From Methyloligella sp. (lineage in GTDB: Bacteria; Pseudomonadota; Alphaproteobacteria; Rhizobiales; HXMU1428-3), in the NCBI GenBank assembly GCA_021604645.1, contig BQJJ01000005.1:62001-126000 (forward strand): a stretch of DNA of 64,000 nt, read 5' to 3'. Both the position numbers and the translations under genes were made by a program. Shown here piece after piece: positions 36,569 through 45,583 of the stretch. Below the pieces are notes generated by a model. The model was not told the origin of the DNA. It made no database searches and saw only the letters and a list, made by a program, of their open reading frames with translations. Every line of letters starts with the position of its first letter. Within the stretch, counting starts at the first letter, position 1.

Positions 36569-37684
36569 ATGACCGCCTATATTATCAGACGGCTATTGCT
36601 CATTTTTCCAACACTTCTTGGGATAATGGCGATTACATTTGTGATTATTCAATTTGCTCCTGGAGGCCCTGTTGAGCAAGTCATTGCGCAGCTATCTGGC
36701 ACTGATGTTGATGCGTCTACCAGAGTTGGGGGCGGCAATAGTGGTGACTTTGGTGGCGGCAACCCGGCATCTCAAGCTGGAGATGCCTCACAAGCCAGTT
36801 CTAAATATAGAGGCGCTCAGGGACTTGACCCTGAATTTATCAAAGAAATTGAGAAGCAATTTGGTTTTGATAAACCACCGCTTGAGCGGTTTATGTTGAT
36901 GCTTTGGAATTATGCACGCTTTGATTTTGGGAATAGCTATTTTCAAGACAAAGCTGTGGTTGATTTGATCATAGAAAAAATGCCGGTCTCTATCTCACTC
37001 GGCTTATGGATAACATTACTTTCTTATGGCATCTCCATTCCTCTTGGTATTAGAAAAGCTGTGAGTGATGGATCAAAGTTTGATTTATGGACCAGCGGTG
37101 TAATTGTGGTTGGTTATGCGATCCCCGGGTTTTTGCTGGCGGTGCTGCTCATCGTGCTTTTTGCCAGTGATAATTTCTTAAATATTTTTCCACTTCGTGG
37201 ACTAACATCAGATAATTTTGAAGAGCTAACTTGGTATGAGAAAATCGGCGACTATTTCTGGCATTTGGCTTTGCCTCTCATTGCGATGTCTGTTTCAGCT
37301 TTTGCAACAACGACTTTCTTGACCAAAAATTCGTTTCTCGACGAAATTAAGAAGCAGTATGTCATGACGGCACGGGCCAAAGGCTTACCAGAACGCAGCG
37401 TGCTTTATGGGCATGTGTTTCGTAATGCCATGCTTATTATTATTGCTGGTTTTCCTGCAGCTATTTTAAGCGTTCTATTTACGGGCTCGATTTTGATTGA
37501 AACGATCTTTTCACTTGATGGACTTGGGCAGCTTTCTTTCCGGGCTATTTTCCAAAGGGATTATCCCATTATATTTGCTAACCTCTATATCTTTTCTCTT
37601 CTCGGACTGTTTGTGAATTTGATCTCTGATATTATTTATTCACTCGTTGATCCGAGGATCGACTTTGAAAGTCGGGAGGTATAG
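36569..37684 (+). CDS. yejB: Peptide ABC transporter permease YejB
   Basis: A 371-residue inner-membrane permease. The N-terminus MTAYIIRRLLLIFPTLLGIM is typical of DppB/OppB proteins. A Gly/Ser-rich periplasmic insertion (~55-80) precedes YRGAQGLDPEFIKEIEKQFG, as in YejB. The BPD_transp_1 domain has the EAA-like loop YVMTARAKGLPERSVLYGHVFRNA that docks on the ATPase. RBS GGGAG lies before the ATG. It forms the channel with YejE. Confidence 0.93.
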   Translation: MTAYIIRRLLLIFPTLLGIMAITFVIIQFAPGGPVEQVIAQLSGTDVDASTRVGGGNSGDFGGGNPASQAGDASQASSKYRGAQGLDPEFIKEIEKQFGFDKPPLERFMLMLWNYARFDFGNSYFQDKAVVDLIIEKMPVSISLGLWITLLSYGISIPLGIRKAVSDGSKFDLWTSGVIVVGYAIPGFLLAVLLIVLFASDNFLNIFPLRGLTSDNFEELTWYEKIGDYFWHLALPLIAMSVSAFATTTFLTKNSFLDEIKKQYVMTARAKGLPERSVLYGHVFRNAMLIIIAGFPAAILSVLFTGSILIETIFSLDGLGQLSFRAIFQRDYPIIFANLYIFSLLGLFVNLISDIIYSLVDPRIDFESREV

Positions 37685-37688
37685 TCAT

Positions 37689-38933
37689 ATGAGTATGAAA
37701 TTGATTACCTCTCGAATTGCGACGCTCATTTGTTGGCCGTTTCGGTTTTTATTTCGGATTATCTTTTTTTGGACCCGAACGGACCTGACGCCCATAAATG
37801 CTCGGCGCCTTTCTAACTTCAAAGCCAATAAACGTGGTTTTTGGAGCCTGATTATTTTTACATTTTTGTTTTTCCTGACACTGTTTTCAGAGTTTATCGC
37901 CAATGATAAACCGCTGATGGTTCAGTACAAAGGCTCTTATTATTTTCCTGTCGTTAAATTCTACCCCGAGACTGTTTTTGGCGGCGAGTTTGAAACTGAG
38001 GCAATTTATCGCCGACATGATGTGGCTTGTCTTATTCGAACGGGTGGTAATGAAGAGTGTTATGATGACCCGACGATAAAAGCAACTGAAGGACAAAGTC
38101 CCGGATGGACACTTTGGCCTCTTGTTCGATATTCTTATTCGACAGTAAATGATTACATTCCAACTGCGGCCCCGTCTGCCCCTTGGTGGACTTTTGAGCG
38201 GACCAATTTGTGTAAAGTTTATGAGGGCGGTGTGAATAGTCCCCATTGTACTATGGGTAATTTTCACTGGCTTGGCACAGATGACAATGGCCGCGATGTT
38301 TTGGCACGCGTACTTTATGGCTTTCGAATTTCGGTGCTCTTCGGTTTGATCCTCACTATTTTCTCTTCGATCATTGGCGTATCTGCCGGCGCGGTCCAAG
38401 GTTATTTTGGGGGCTGGGTTGATTTGATTTTTCAACGCTTTATTGAGCTCTGGTCTTCCATTCCGCAATTGTTCGTTTTGCTGATTGTGGCGGCGATTTT
38501 AATCCCCGGATTTTGGACACTACTTGGTATTATGCTCATCTTTAGCTGGGTGGCATTAGTGGGTGTTGTCCGTGCTGAATTTTTGCGCGCGCGAAACCTT
38601 GAATATGTCAAAGCGGCTCGCTCGCTTGGATTAAGTGACGTTAAAATTATGTATCGTCATCTTTTACCGAATGCGATGGTAGCTACGGTTACAATGATGC
38701 CTTTCATTCTTTCTGGCGCTTTAACGACGCTAACGTCTCTTGATTTTCTGGGGCTCGGTTTGCCGCCAGGAGACCCGTCCCTTGGGGAGCTTCTCAAGCA
38801 GGGTAAGGAAAATATTGAGGCACCCTGGCTCACCATCACAGCCTTTTTTGTGATTGCTCTCATGTTGAGCTTGTTGATTTTCATTGGTGAGGCGGTGCGC
38901 GATGCGTTCGATCCTCGTAAGACATTTAAATAA
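37689..38933 (+). CDS. yejE: Peptide ABC transporter permease YejE
   Basis: A 414-residue permease. The cytoplasmic/first-helix part contains LTPINARRLSNFKANKRGFW, then a large periplasmic loop including GTDDNGRDVLARVLYGFR, then the BPD_transp_1 domain with the EAA loop AEFLRARNLEYVKAARSLG and LDFLGLGLPPGDPSLGELL. The ATG at 37689 has GGGAGG upstream at the end of yejB; the earlier in-frame codon would overlap yejB more. It starts four bases after the yejB stop. Confidence 0.93.
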   Translation: MSMKLITSRIATLICWPFRFLFRIIFFWTRTDLTPINARRLSNFKANKRGFWSLIIFTFLFFLTLFSEFIANDKPLMVQYKGSYYFPVVKFYPETVFGGEFETEAIYRRHDVACLIRTGGNEECYDDPTIKATEGQSPGWTLWPLVRYSYSTVNDYIPTAAPSAPWWTFERTNLCKVYEGGVNSPHCTMGNFHWLGTDDNGRDVLARVLYGFRISVLFGLILTIFSSIIGVSAGAVQGYFGGWVDLIFQRFIELWSSIPQLFVLLIVAAILIPGFWTLLGIMLIFSWVALVGVVRAEFLRARNLEYVKAARSLGLSDVKIMYRHLLPNAMVATVTMMPFILSGALTTLTSLDFLGLGLPPGDPSLGELLKQGKENIEAPWLTITAFFVIALMLSLLIFIGEAVRDAFDPRKTFK

Positions 38934-38947
38934 GAAGGAGACGTGTT

Positions 38948-40597
38948 ATGACCAAAGATAATACTTATGAGACGTCTCGAAGCTTGATTGAAGTCAAGAA
39001 CCTCTCAGTAGCCTTTCGCTCTGGTGACCAAGACACAACTGTTGTGCACGGTGTTAATTTTGATATTAAACGCGGTGAAACAGTAGCGCTTGTTGGCGAA
39101 TCCGGTTCTGGCAAATCTGTCTCAGCTCTCTCTATTATGAGGCTTCTTCCCGGCTCGGCTTCGCATCCGACCGGTGAAATTATTTATGATGGCAAAGACA
39201 TCTTAAAGATGGATGAAGCAGATGTCAGGGCGCTTAGAGGTGATCAGATTTCGATTATCTTTCAAGAACCAATGACTTCTTTAAACCCTTTGCATTCAAT
39301 TGAACGGCAAGTGGGAGAAGTGCTGAGAATTCATAGAAATATGGAGGGTGAGCCACTTCGCAACCGTGTCATTGAACTCTTGAAAAAAGTGGGCATTCAA
39401 AATGCTGAAGCTCGGCTAAAGGCTTACCCGCATGAGCTCTCTGGTGGGCAACGCCAGCGCGTTATGATTGCCATGGCTCTTGCTTGCGAGCCTGACTTAC
39501 TGATTGCAGATGAACCTACGACTGCCCTTGATGTGACCATTCAGGCGCAAATCCTTTCGCTTTTACAAGAGCTGCAACAAGAGTTTAACATGGCCTTATT
39601 GCTTATCACACATGACCTTGGGATTGTTCGTAAAATGGCAGACCGAATTTCTGTTATGAACCAAGGTAAGATTGTTGAACAGGGGAATTGTGAAGATATT
39701 TTCCAAAATGCGAGCCATGAATACACGAAGCACTTGCTCTCAGCTGAGCCTTCTGGTGAGCCGCCAGTAGAGGATTTATCGGCGCCTGTGATCATGGAGA
39801 CCACGGACCTTAAAGTCTGGTTCCCGATTAAAGCTGGTGTTTTGCGCAAAACAATAGATCACGTAAAAGCTGTGAACGGCGTTTCCTTGCAAGTGCGTGA
39901 GGGGCAAACTGTGGGTGTGGTTGGTGAAAGTGGGTCTGGTAAAACCACACTTGGGTTAGCGCTCATGCGGCTGATTTCATCTGATGGGCCGGTTGTCTAT
40001 ATGGGGCAAACTCTTTCAGGGCTTTCGTCAAAAGAATTACGACCGTACCGCCGTGATTTGCAAATCGTCTTTCAAGATCCTTACGGCTCTTTAAGCCCGC
40101 GTCTTTCAATTGTTGATATTATTGGTGAAGGGTTAGAAATTCAAAGCCCTGAGCTTAACGTTGATGAACGCCGTGCCAGAGTTGCCAATGCGATGGTTGA
40201 AGTAGGCTTATCTGAAGATATGCTTGATCGTTACCCGCACGAATTTTCAGGCGGGCAACGCCAGCGCATTGCCATTGCCCGTGCGATGGTTCTGGAGCCT
40301 AAATTTGTGATGCTTGATGAGCCAACAAGTGCTCTTGATATGTCAGTTCAAGCACAGATTGTTGATTTGCTGCGTGAGCTACAAGCAAAGCGCAAACTTG
40401 CATTTTTGTTCATTAGCCATGATTTAAAAGTTGTGCGGGCCCTCTCGAACCATGTATTGGTTATGAAAAATGGACAAATTGTTGAAGAAGGTTCTGGCCA
40501 GCAGATTTTTGAAGAGCCTAAGGAAGATTATACAAAAGCACTCCTTGCCTCGGCATTTGATGTCTCTGTTGAACACCAAGCTAGTCTCGAAGACTAA
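38948..40597 (+). CDS. yejF: Peptide ABC transporter ATPase YejF (two ATPase domains)
   Basis: A 549-residue protein with two ABC domains in one chain. The first has Walker [14 protein letters not shown], signature [15 protein letters not shown] and Walker [15 protein letters not shown]. The second has Walker [15 protein letters not shown], signature [15 protein letters not shown] and Walker [14 protein letters not shown]. Both look catalytically intact. RBS AAGGAG lies before the ATG. It ends the importer operon; four tandem family B hairpins follow. Confidence 0.95.
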   Translation: MTKDNTYETSRSLIEVKNLSVAFRSGDQDTTVVHGVNFDIKRGETVALVGESGSGKSVSALSIMRLLPGSASHPTGEIIYDGKDILKMDEADVRALRGDQISIIFQEPMTSLNPLHSIERQVGEVLRIHRNMEGEPLRNRVIELLKKVGIQNAEARLKAYPHELSGGQRQRVMIAMALACEPDLLIADEPTTALDVTIQAQILSLLQELQQEFNMALLLITHDLGIVRKMADRISVMNQGKIVEQGNCEDIFQNASHEYTKHLLSAEPSGEPPVEDLSAPVIMETTDLKVWFPIKAGVLRKTIDHVKAVNGVSLQVREGQTVGVVGESGSGKTTLGLALMRLISSDGPVVYMGQTLSGLSSKELRPYRRDLQIVFQDPYGSLSPRLSIVDIIGEGLEIQSPELNVDERRARVANAMVEVGLSEDMLDRYPHEFSGGQRQRIAIARAMVLEPKFVMLDEPTSALDMSVQAQIVDLLRELQAKRKLAFLFISHDLKVVRALSNHVLVMKNGQIVEEGSGQQIFEEPKEDYTKALLASAFDVSVEHQASLED

Positions 40598-40635
40598 CTA
40601 GTTGGGGGGCTAGAAGGCTAACCTCACTTTTTAGT

Positions 40636-40780
40636 ACCCCTTCAGTTGCCCACCAAGCAACCGGGGCGTATAAGTGCCCCTTCAGTTGCCCACTTGCAAC
40701 CGGGGTGTTTTAAGAGTGTCTTCAGTTGCCTGTTTGTAACCAGGGCGTTTAATTCCCATTAGTTGCTAGCAGCAACCAGA
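40636..40780 (+). repeat. Four tandem family B hairpin repeats (B5-B8)
   Basis: Four units spaced by about 38-40 bases between yejF and pdxH. The inner stems are GTTGC/GCAAC (third unit GTTGC/GTAAC). In the first two units the outer stem is CCCC/GGGG, in place of the GCGC/GCGC of the copies at 44.1 kb, a compensating change. The last unit is shorter. The spacers do not contain unique sequence of fixed length. Confidence 0.8.
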
Positions 40781-40820
40781 ATAGTTGATTTAATACGTAT
40801 TGATAGATGGTTAAAGTCCT

Positions 40821-41462
40821 ATGACAAAAGAAACATATGATGCCGCGGCTCAAGCAGAGAAAGAAGCTGATTTTTTGAAAGAGAATGAGCCTTATGATTT
40901 GTTTGCGAAATGGCTGAAAGATGCTGAAGACAAAGAGCTCAATGACCCAAACGCTATGGCCCTAGCGACTGTGGACGAAAGCGGCTTGCCAAATGTTCGG
41001 ATGGTGCTGCTTAAAGGGTATGACAAGGACGGTTTTGTTTTTTATACAAACCTTGAGAGCGCAAAAGGAAATGAGATTGCCTCTACACCTAAGGCGGCGC
41101 TGTGTTTTCACTGGAAAAGCTTAAGGCGGCAAATCCGAGTGAGAGGGGCGCTATCTCCTGTTTCATCTGAAGAGGCTGATGTGTATTATCATAGCCGCGC
41201 TAAGGGAAGCCAAATTGGCGCCTGGGCCTCACAACAATCTCGCCCGTTAGAGGGACGTTTTGCCCTGGAAAAAGCCGTTGCTAAATATACTGCAAAACAT
41301 GCGATTGGCACCATTCCTAGGCCCAGCTACTGGTCTGGCTTTCGTTTAGCCCCACTAGAGATTGAATTTTGGCACGATCGTCCGTTTCGATTGCATGATC
41401 GCTTGCAATTTAAGCGGGAAAGTGTTGATTTGCCTTTTGAAAAGTCACAACTTTACCCTTAA
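40821..41462 (+). CDS. pdxH: Pyridoxamine 5'-phosphate oxidase
   Basis: A 213-residue FMN enzyme that makes pyridoxal 5'-phosphate. Motifs are [56 protein letters not shown] (split), [16 protein letters not shown] and the C-terminal [18 protein letters not shown], closing with LYP as in the family. Full length; a single gene. Confidence 0.96.
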   Translation: MTKETYDAAAQAEKEADFLKENEPYDLFAKWLKDAEDKELNDPNAMALATVDESGLPNVRMVLLKGYDKDGFVFYTNLESAKGNEIASTPKAALCFHWKSLRRQIRVRGALSPVSSEEADVYYHSRAKGSQIGAWASQQSRPLEGRFALEKAVAKYTAKHAIGTIPRPSYWSGFRLAPLEIEFWHDRPFRLHDRLQFKRESVDLPFEKSQLYP

Positions 41463-41471
41463 TCTGGGGGC

Positions 41472-41491
41472 TAGCCCCAACCAAGGGGCTA
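41472..41491. terminator. Inverted repeat, probable terminator of pdxH
   Basis: Perfect arms TAGCCCC and GGGGCTA around AACCAA, followed by TTTAATTAA; it begins ten bases after the pdxH stop. The T run is weak, so termination strength is uncertain. Confidence 0.55.
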
Positions 41492-41538
41492 TTTAATTAA
41501 CTTTATGTATACTACGTCCCTTCAATTGGTTGAGAGTT

Positions 41539-42348
41539 ATGAAACATAGGCAGACATTTAGAAAATCCCGCTTGGCTGAATGGGGCTTTAAGCTTAGCGT
41601 TTTTAGTGCGCATATCATTGTTTTTACTGTGCTTTTACATCGCTATGCCGGTCAATCAACTGCTGTATCGTTAAACTTATTGCAAATTGGGTTTATTGGC
41701 GGTTTCTTTGCTTTTATTCTCTCTGTAATGGCTGTTTTTCAGATTTGGAATAAATTATTATCTGGATTTGGCAAATCTGTTGCTGGCGTTGTAATTAGCC
41801 TTCTAGTGCTTATCTGGCCTCTTTCCTTGTTGCCTGTTTATTTTGTGACGCCGCAAATTTATGATGTTTCTACCAGCCTTGTTTCGCCGCCCGAATTTAA
41901 AGCGCTTACTAAATTTCGTGAGTTTGGTAGCAACCCGGTGAACTTTATTGAGAGAGAACCGTTTGACCAGGATGTGGTGAGCGTTAGAATTCTATCTCCA
42001 GGGCAGGACGCATTTGACTTGGCACGGCAATTGGTTTTAAAGCGCAAATGGGAAGTGATTTCTTTAAAACCAGCTGGAAAAAATTCTTCCGATGCGACCA
42101 TTGAAGCTGTCGACCGCTCAGTTATTTTAGCTGCGCCCGACGATATCGTGATCCGTATTCGTTCAAAAGGTGGGCAGAGCATTTTGGATATGCGGTCTGC
42201 TGCGCGCTATGGATCCTATGATTTGGGGCGCAATCAAAAACGAATTCAAGATTTCCTAGATGATTATATTAATCAAAGCGATAAAGCCAAACGTGTTGAA
42301 GAGGGTGAGCCATTATTTTTGCCAACACGTAAGAACACACGAGAATAG
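41539..42348 (+). CDS. DUF1499 membrane protein
   Basis: A 269-residue protein with three N-terminal hydrophobic segments (~20-105) and a C-terminal DUF1499 domain. That domain has DVSTSLVSPPEFKAL, VISLKPAGKNSSDATIEAVDRS and DMRSAARYGSYDLGRNQKRI, the family's best-conserved words. DUF1499 has no established function. The ATG at 41539 is preferred over TTG three codons earlier. It is separate from pdxH by about 75 bases. Confidence 0.87.
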   Translation: MKHRQTFRKSRLAEWGFKLSVFSAHIIVFTVLLHRYAGQSTAVSLNLLQIGFIGGFFAFILSVMAVFQIWNKLLSGFGKSVAGVVISLLVLIWPLSLLPVYFVTPQIYDVSTSLVSPPEFKALTKFREFGSNPVNFIEREPFDQDVVSVRILSPGQDAFDLARQLVLKRKWEVISLKPAGKNSSDATIEAVDRSVILAAPDDIVIRIRSKGGQSILDMRSAARYGSYDLGRNQKRIQDFLDDYINQSDKAKRVEEGEPLFLPTRKNTRE

Positions 42349-42420
42349 TGCAAACTATAAGTTTCCGAGATATATTCAGACTCTAATGTTAAAATATAAC
42401 GATCTTCCAAGGTCATTTCT

Positions 42421-43092
42421 ATGTCTCAACATAAAATAGTTGCACAACCAAATGCCTTCGTTCACTTTTTCCAGGAAACTACCTCAATTATAGGAATTAT
42501 ATCTCTTGCTTGCACTTTATTTGGAGGTTTAGAGCCATTAATTACATTAAGTAAATGGGCTAAAATATTAATTGAAAATTGGAATTTGTGGACGCTATGG
42601 TTTTGGAAGTTTTTATTTTCTTGGCTTTATATTGATGTAAGCCAATTGTACGTTTCCTGTTTAAATCTTGTTGCTTGTGGGATTGTTTTGTTGCTTGGGC
42701 CAATTCTGCGCTACTTAATTTTAAATCGCAACATAGATGAATTGTTTAAATTCGATGAAAAAAGCTACGATGTGTTTTATGTCGTCTCTGGTCCATTAGC
42801 TAGCTTTTTTTCAATCTATACTCTCTTAACTCCAGGGCTATCTTACTTATGGAATAATTTTGTTCATGAATTGCACTCTTGGGGCTTCGTTCTTTTTATA
42901 ATCGTTTTGCCTTGTATGCTTGCATTCATGGCATTATTTATTTTTCTATCCTTTGCCTTACCATTTTTTAGCAAAGGGCTTGTAAAGGCTGTTTTTTTAT
43001 GTGGTGCCCTAGTCATTCTAAATTATATGACTGTTTATTTGGAGGGTTTTCAAAAAATAGTTAATCCTGAAAATTTAACGCTACTAACTTAA
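42421..43092 (+). CDS. Unrecognised polytopic membrane protein
   Basis: A 223-residue protein with five or six hydrophobic segments (for example IIGIISLACTLFGGLEPLI, LVACGIVLLLGPILRYLIL and GFVLFIIVLPCMLAFMALFI). I do not recognise a family. It is more AT-rich than its neighbours and stands alone between the DUF1499 gene and the convergent metallo-hydrolase gene, which may indicate acquisition. No recognisable catalytic or binding motif is visible. The open frame length, membrane pattern and AT-rich ATG context support a real gene. Confidence 0.6.
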   Translation: MSQHKIVAQPNAFVHFFQETTSIIGIISLACTLFGGLEPLITLSKWAKILIENWNLWTLWFWKFLFSWLYIDVSQLYVSCLNLVACGIVLLLGPILRYLILNRNIDELFKFDEKSYDVFYVVSGPLASFFSIYTLLTPGLSYLWNNFVHELHSWGFVLFIIVLPCMLAFMALFIFLSFALPFFSKGLVKAVFLCGALVILNYMTVYLEGFQKIVNPENLTLLT

Positions 43093-43133
43093 TTTTCTTC
43101 AAATTAAAAAATTCTTGTTCAACTGGATAACAA

Positions 43134-44060
43134 TCAAATAATCGCCTCGAAGGAAGAGTTCAAGGCTGGGGTTGTGTTTGAACTCACCAGGCCTTGTTCA
43201 CAAAGGTGCTCTGCGTGCGCCAAAACGGATAGGGCGGCAGCTGGCAAGACTTCTGGTTTTGCGTTTGGATATAGAAGAGGCACCAACTGATCTATTGTGT
43301 TTTTCCCATCTTTAATATGATCGTGGATAGCTGTCTCTCGCCATTTCCTGTGCATTAAAAAAGCTTTCACCAAACGCTCTGGTGAGCGAGCTTGCCCGCC
43401 ATGACCTGGTAGAAATCGTTCATAGTCTTTCTTTAAGAGCTTTTTCAACGAAGCTAAGTAATCAGACATTTTCCCCTCTGGAGGGATTACCACACTGGTA
43501 TTCCACGCCATGATATGATCACCACTAAAGAGAATAGGCTCTCTTTGATCCTCAAAACAAAGATGGTCTGGAGCATGCCCTGGTGTATGTATTGCTTTTA
43601 GCGCCCAGCTTTCTCCTTCAATCACGTCTCCATCTTTCACTACAGTGTCGGGGCGAAAACCTAAATCTACAAAGCCATTATCAAGGGGAGTATCTGCTTT
43701 GCGTCTTGCGCCGCGGTTATCAAGGACTGGGGCATGGGCAAAGACTGCTGCGCCTGTTCGTTCTTTTAATTCCTTTAATGCCCCGGAATGATCTTTATGA
43801 GTATGCGTTAGGAGAATGTGTGTGAGCTTTTCTCCTTTGATGGCTTCAAGAAGTGCAGAGACATGGGTGCTATCTTCTGGGCCGGGGTCAATCAACGCGA
43901 CTTCATTTTTGCCAACTATGTAAGTGTTGGTGCCATTGTGCGTTAGTGGGCCTTGATTGTTTGCAACAACACGCCTCACACCAGTCCAAATTTCACGTGG
44001 TTCACCATATGTGAATTCCATCTCAAGATGAAATGGGATTTTGGGTTGGGTATTGCTCAT
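43134..44060 (-). CDS. Metallo-beta-lactamase fold hydrolase
   Basis: A 308-residue cytosolic protein resembling the LACTB2/YflN group of beta-lactamase-like hydrolases. Metal ligands are visible in LLTHTHKDHSGAL (HxHxDH type), HTPGHAPDHLCFE and LFSGDHIMAW. The C-terminal helical part with MHRKWRETAIHDHIKDG resembles the LACTB2 winged-helix tail. Some relatives cut RNA; the substrate here is unknown. The gene converges with the orphan membrane protein gene and is divergent from the hydrogenase operon. Confidence 0.88.
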   Translation of the reverse strand: MSNTQPKIPFHLEMEFTYGEPREIWTGVRRVVANNQGPLTHNGTNTYIVGKNEVALIDPGPEDSTHVSALLEAIKGEKLTHILLTHTHKDHSGALKELKERTGAAVFAHAPVLDNRGARRKADTPLDNGFVDLGFRPDTVVKDGDVIEGESWALKAIHTPGHAPDHLCFEDQREPILFSGDHIMAWNTSVVIPPEGKMSDYLASLKKLLKKDYERFLPGHGGQARSPERLVKAFLMHRKWRETAIHDHIKDGKNTIDQLVPLLYPNAKPEVLPAAALSVLAHAEHLCEQGLVSSNTTPALNSSFEAII

Positions 44061-44091
44061 GATGCTTTAAACCACTCATTCTCTTTTTAGT

Positions 44092-44163
44092 TGCGCTTCA
44101 GGTTGCCCACTAGCAACCGCGCTGTTTTAGTTGCGCTTTAGATTGCTCACTAGCAACCGCGCT
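44092..44163 (+). repeat. Two tandem family B hairpin repeats (B9, B10)
   Basis: Two copies 40 bases apart. The first pairs GGTTGC with GCAACC and has an outer GCGC/GCGC stem around the TTCA bulge. The second has GATTGC against GCAACC, with one imperfect pair. They lie between the metallo-hydrolase start and the hydrogenase promoter region. Confidence 0.8.
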
Positions 44164-44193
44164 TATGATTTATTTTCATTATTAGTGATGAAG

Positions 44194-44231
44194 TTGGAGC
44201 GTTAACTCCAAGTGGCAAGTAACTTACCACT
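44194..44231. promoter_or_regulatory. Two adjacent inverted repeats upstream of hupS
   Basis: TTGGAG/CTCCAA around CGTTAA is immediately followed by AGTGGCAAGT/ACTTACCACT around a single A (one mismatch). They lie 93-130 bases upstream of the sigma-54 element, a range used by enhancer-binding activators. They may be protein-binding sites; the protein is unknown. Confidence 0.45.
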
Positions 44232-44264
44232 CAGTTTGTATAAGATAATCCCGCCTTACATGGA

Positions 44265-44275
44265 TTGCAATACAA
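44265..44275. promoter_or_regulatory. Possible HupR/HoxA enhancer site
   Basis: TTGCAATACAA fits the TTG-N5-CAA pattern reported for HupR binding upstream of hupS in Rhodobacter. It is about 80 bases upstream of the expected start of transcription. The pattern is short, so a chance match is possible. Confidence 0.45.
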
Positions 44276-44323
44276 AACAGCGATCTATGTCATTAACTTA
44301 TTGTTTTTGCTTATTTATTTTTA

Positions 44324-44340
44324 TTGGCATAAGGATTGCT
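44324..44340 (+). promoter_or_regulatory. Sigma-54 promoter of hupS
   Basis: TTGGCATAAGGATTGCT matches the -24/-12 consensus with GG and GC exactly ten bases apart. Transcription would start near 44351, giving a ~160-base leader before hupS. The HupR activator encoded downstream has the sigma-54 contact motif, which supports this assignment. Confidence 0.8.
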
Positions 44341-44509
44341 ACTTATGGTGTTAAGTCGCGGTCTCAAATCAATAAAAATAACCGCTGATGCTAGGGGAAC
44401 GGTTCAAACGTAACGCACTTACAAATTATTATGGATCTCTTTTCGTGAAATTTTTCGTGTTTTCATTGGTCGTTTCAGGGAACTTAATTTTGAAGGAGGG
44501 TCACCGCAC

Positions 44510-45583
44510 ATGGAAACCTTTTATGACGTTATGCGACGTCAGGGGATTACCCGCCGGAGCTTTTTAAAATATTGCAGCCTTACTGCTGCCGCGCTCGGGC
44601 TTGGTCCATCATTCGCACCAAAAATTGCTCATGCTATGGAAACCAAGGAACGTATTCCGGTGCTTTGGTTGCATGGACTTGAATGCACATGTTGTTCTGA
44701 AAGTTTTATTCGCTCAGCCCACCCGCTTGCTAAAGACGTGGTGCTTTCTATGCTCTCGCTTGACTATGATGACACCATCATGGCAGCAGCTGGACATGAA
44801 GCTGAAGCGATTATCGAAGAGATTGTTACGAAATATAAAGGCAAGTATTTGCTTGCTGTTGAAGGTAACCCGCCGCTTAACGAAGATGGTATGTATTGTA
44901 TCATTGGTGGTAAGCCATTTACTGATCAGCTTACTTATGCATCTCAGCATGCTAAAGCGATCATCTCCTGGGGCTCTTGTGCTTCATGGGGCTGTGTGCA
45001 AGCTGCGCGACCAAACCCAACACGTGCAACACCCGTTCATAAAGTGCCTGGTATTGGCAACAAACCAATTATTAAGGTGCCTGGTTGCCCACCAATTGCG
45101 GAAGTTATGACCGCTGTTGTGACTTACATCCTTACCTTTGAGCGTTTTCCTGAACTTGACCGTCAAGGCCGTCCGAAAATGTTCTATTCACAACGTATTC
45201 ACGATAAATGCTATCGCCGTCCTCACTTTGACGCTGGTCAATTCGTTGAGAAATGGGATGATGAAGGCGCGAAAAAAGGCTACTGCCTTTATAAAATGGG
45301 CTGTAAAGGGCCGACAACTTACAATGCGTGTTCAACTGTTCGCTGGAACGGTGGTCTCTCATTCCCAATTCAAGCTGGTCATGGTTGCATTGGCTGCTCG
45401 GAAGATGGTTTCTGGGATAAGGGCGGCTTCTATGATCGCCTCACTGACATTCACCAATTTGGTATTGAAGCAAACGCTGATGAGATTGGCGTTGGTGCTG
45501 CCACGGTTGTTGGTGCCGCCGCTGCCGCTCATGCGGCCGTTAGCGCCGTGAAACAAGCGCGTACAAAAGGAGATAACGACTAA
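44510..45583 (+). CDS. hupS: Uptake [NiFe]-hydrogenase small subunit HupS (group 1d type)
   Basis: A 357-residue precursor. A Tat signal ([12 protein letters not shown]) ends near AHA-M43. [16 protein letters not shown] gives Cys59, Cys61 and Cys62, and [15 protein letters not shown] gives Cys157 and Cys162. Subtracting 42 places these at mature 17, 19, 20, 115 and 120, the six-cysteine proximal cluster pattern of oxygen-tolerant enzymes. C-terminal cluster ligands ([41 protein letters not shown]) and an Ala/Val-rich membrane tail follow. RBS GGAGGGTCACC lies before the ATG. It carries electrons from the Ni-Fe site to HupC in the periplasmic membrane face. Confidence 0.97.
   Translation: METFYDVMRRQGITRRSFLKYCSLTAAALGLGPSFAPKIAHAMETKERIPVLWLHGLECTCCSESFIRSAHPLAKDVVLSMLSLDYDDTIMAAAGHEAEAIIEEIVTKYKGKYLLAVEGNPPLNEDGMYCIIGGKPFTDQLTYASQHAKAIISWGSCASWGCVQAARPNPTRATPVHKVPGIGNKPIIKVPGCPPIAEVMTAVVTYILTFERFPELDRQGRPKMFYSQRIHDKCYRRPHFDAGQFVEKWDDEGAKKGYCLYKMGCKGPTTYNACSTVRWNGGLSFPIQAGHGCIGCSEDGFWDKGGFYDRLTDIHQFGIEANADEIGVGAATVVGAAAAAHAAVSAVKQARTKGDND

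Noticed and set aside
37887..38468. 193-residue open frame on the minus strand inside yejE
   Set aside because: It is the antisense of a well-supported permease gene, has no family resemblance and no ribosome binding site.
40636..40780. CRISPR-like array
   Set aside because: The repeated units are short hairpins with changing arms, spacers are not of fixed unique length, and no cas gene is present.
44207..44231. The palindrome AGTGGCAAGT/ACTTACCACT read as a sigma-54 promoter because of TGGCA
   Set aside because: GG is not followed by GC after ten bases; the proper element is at 44324.
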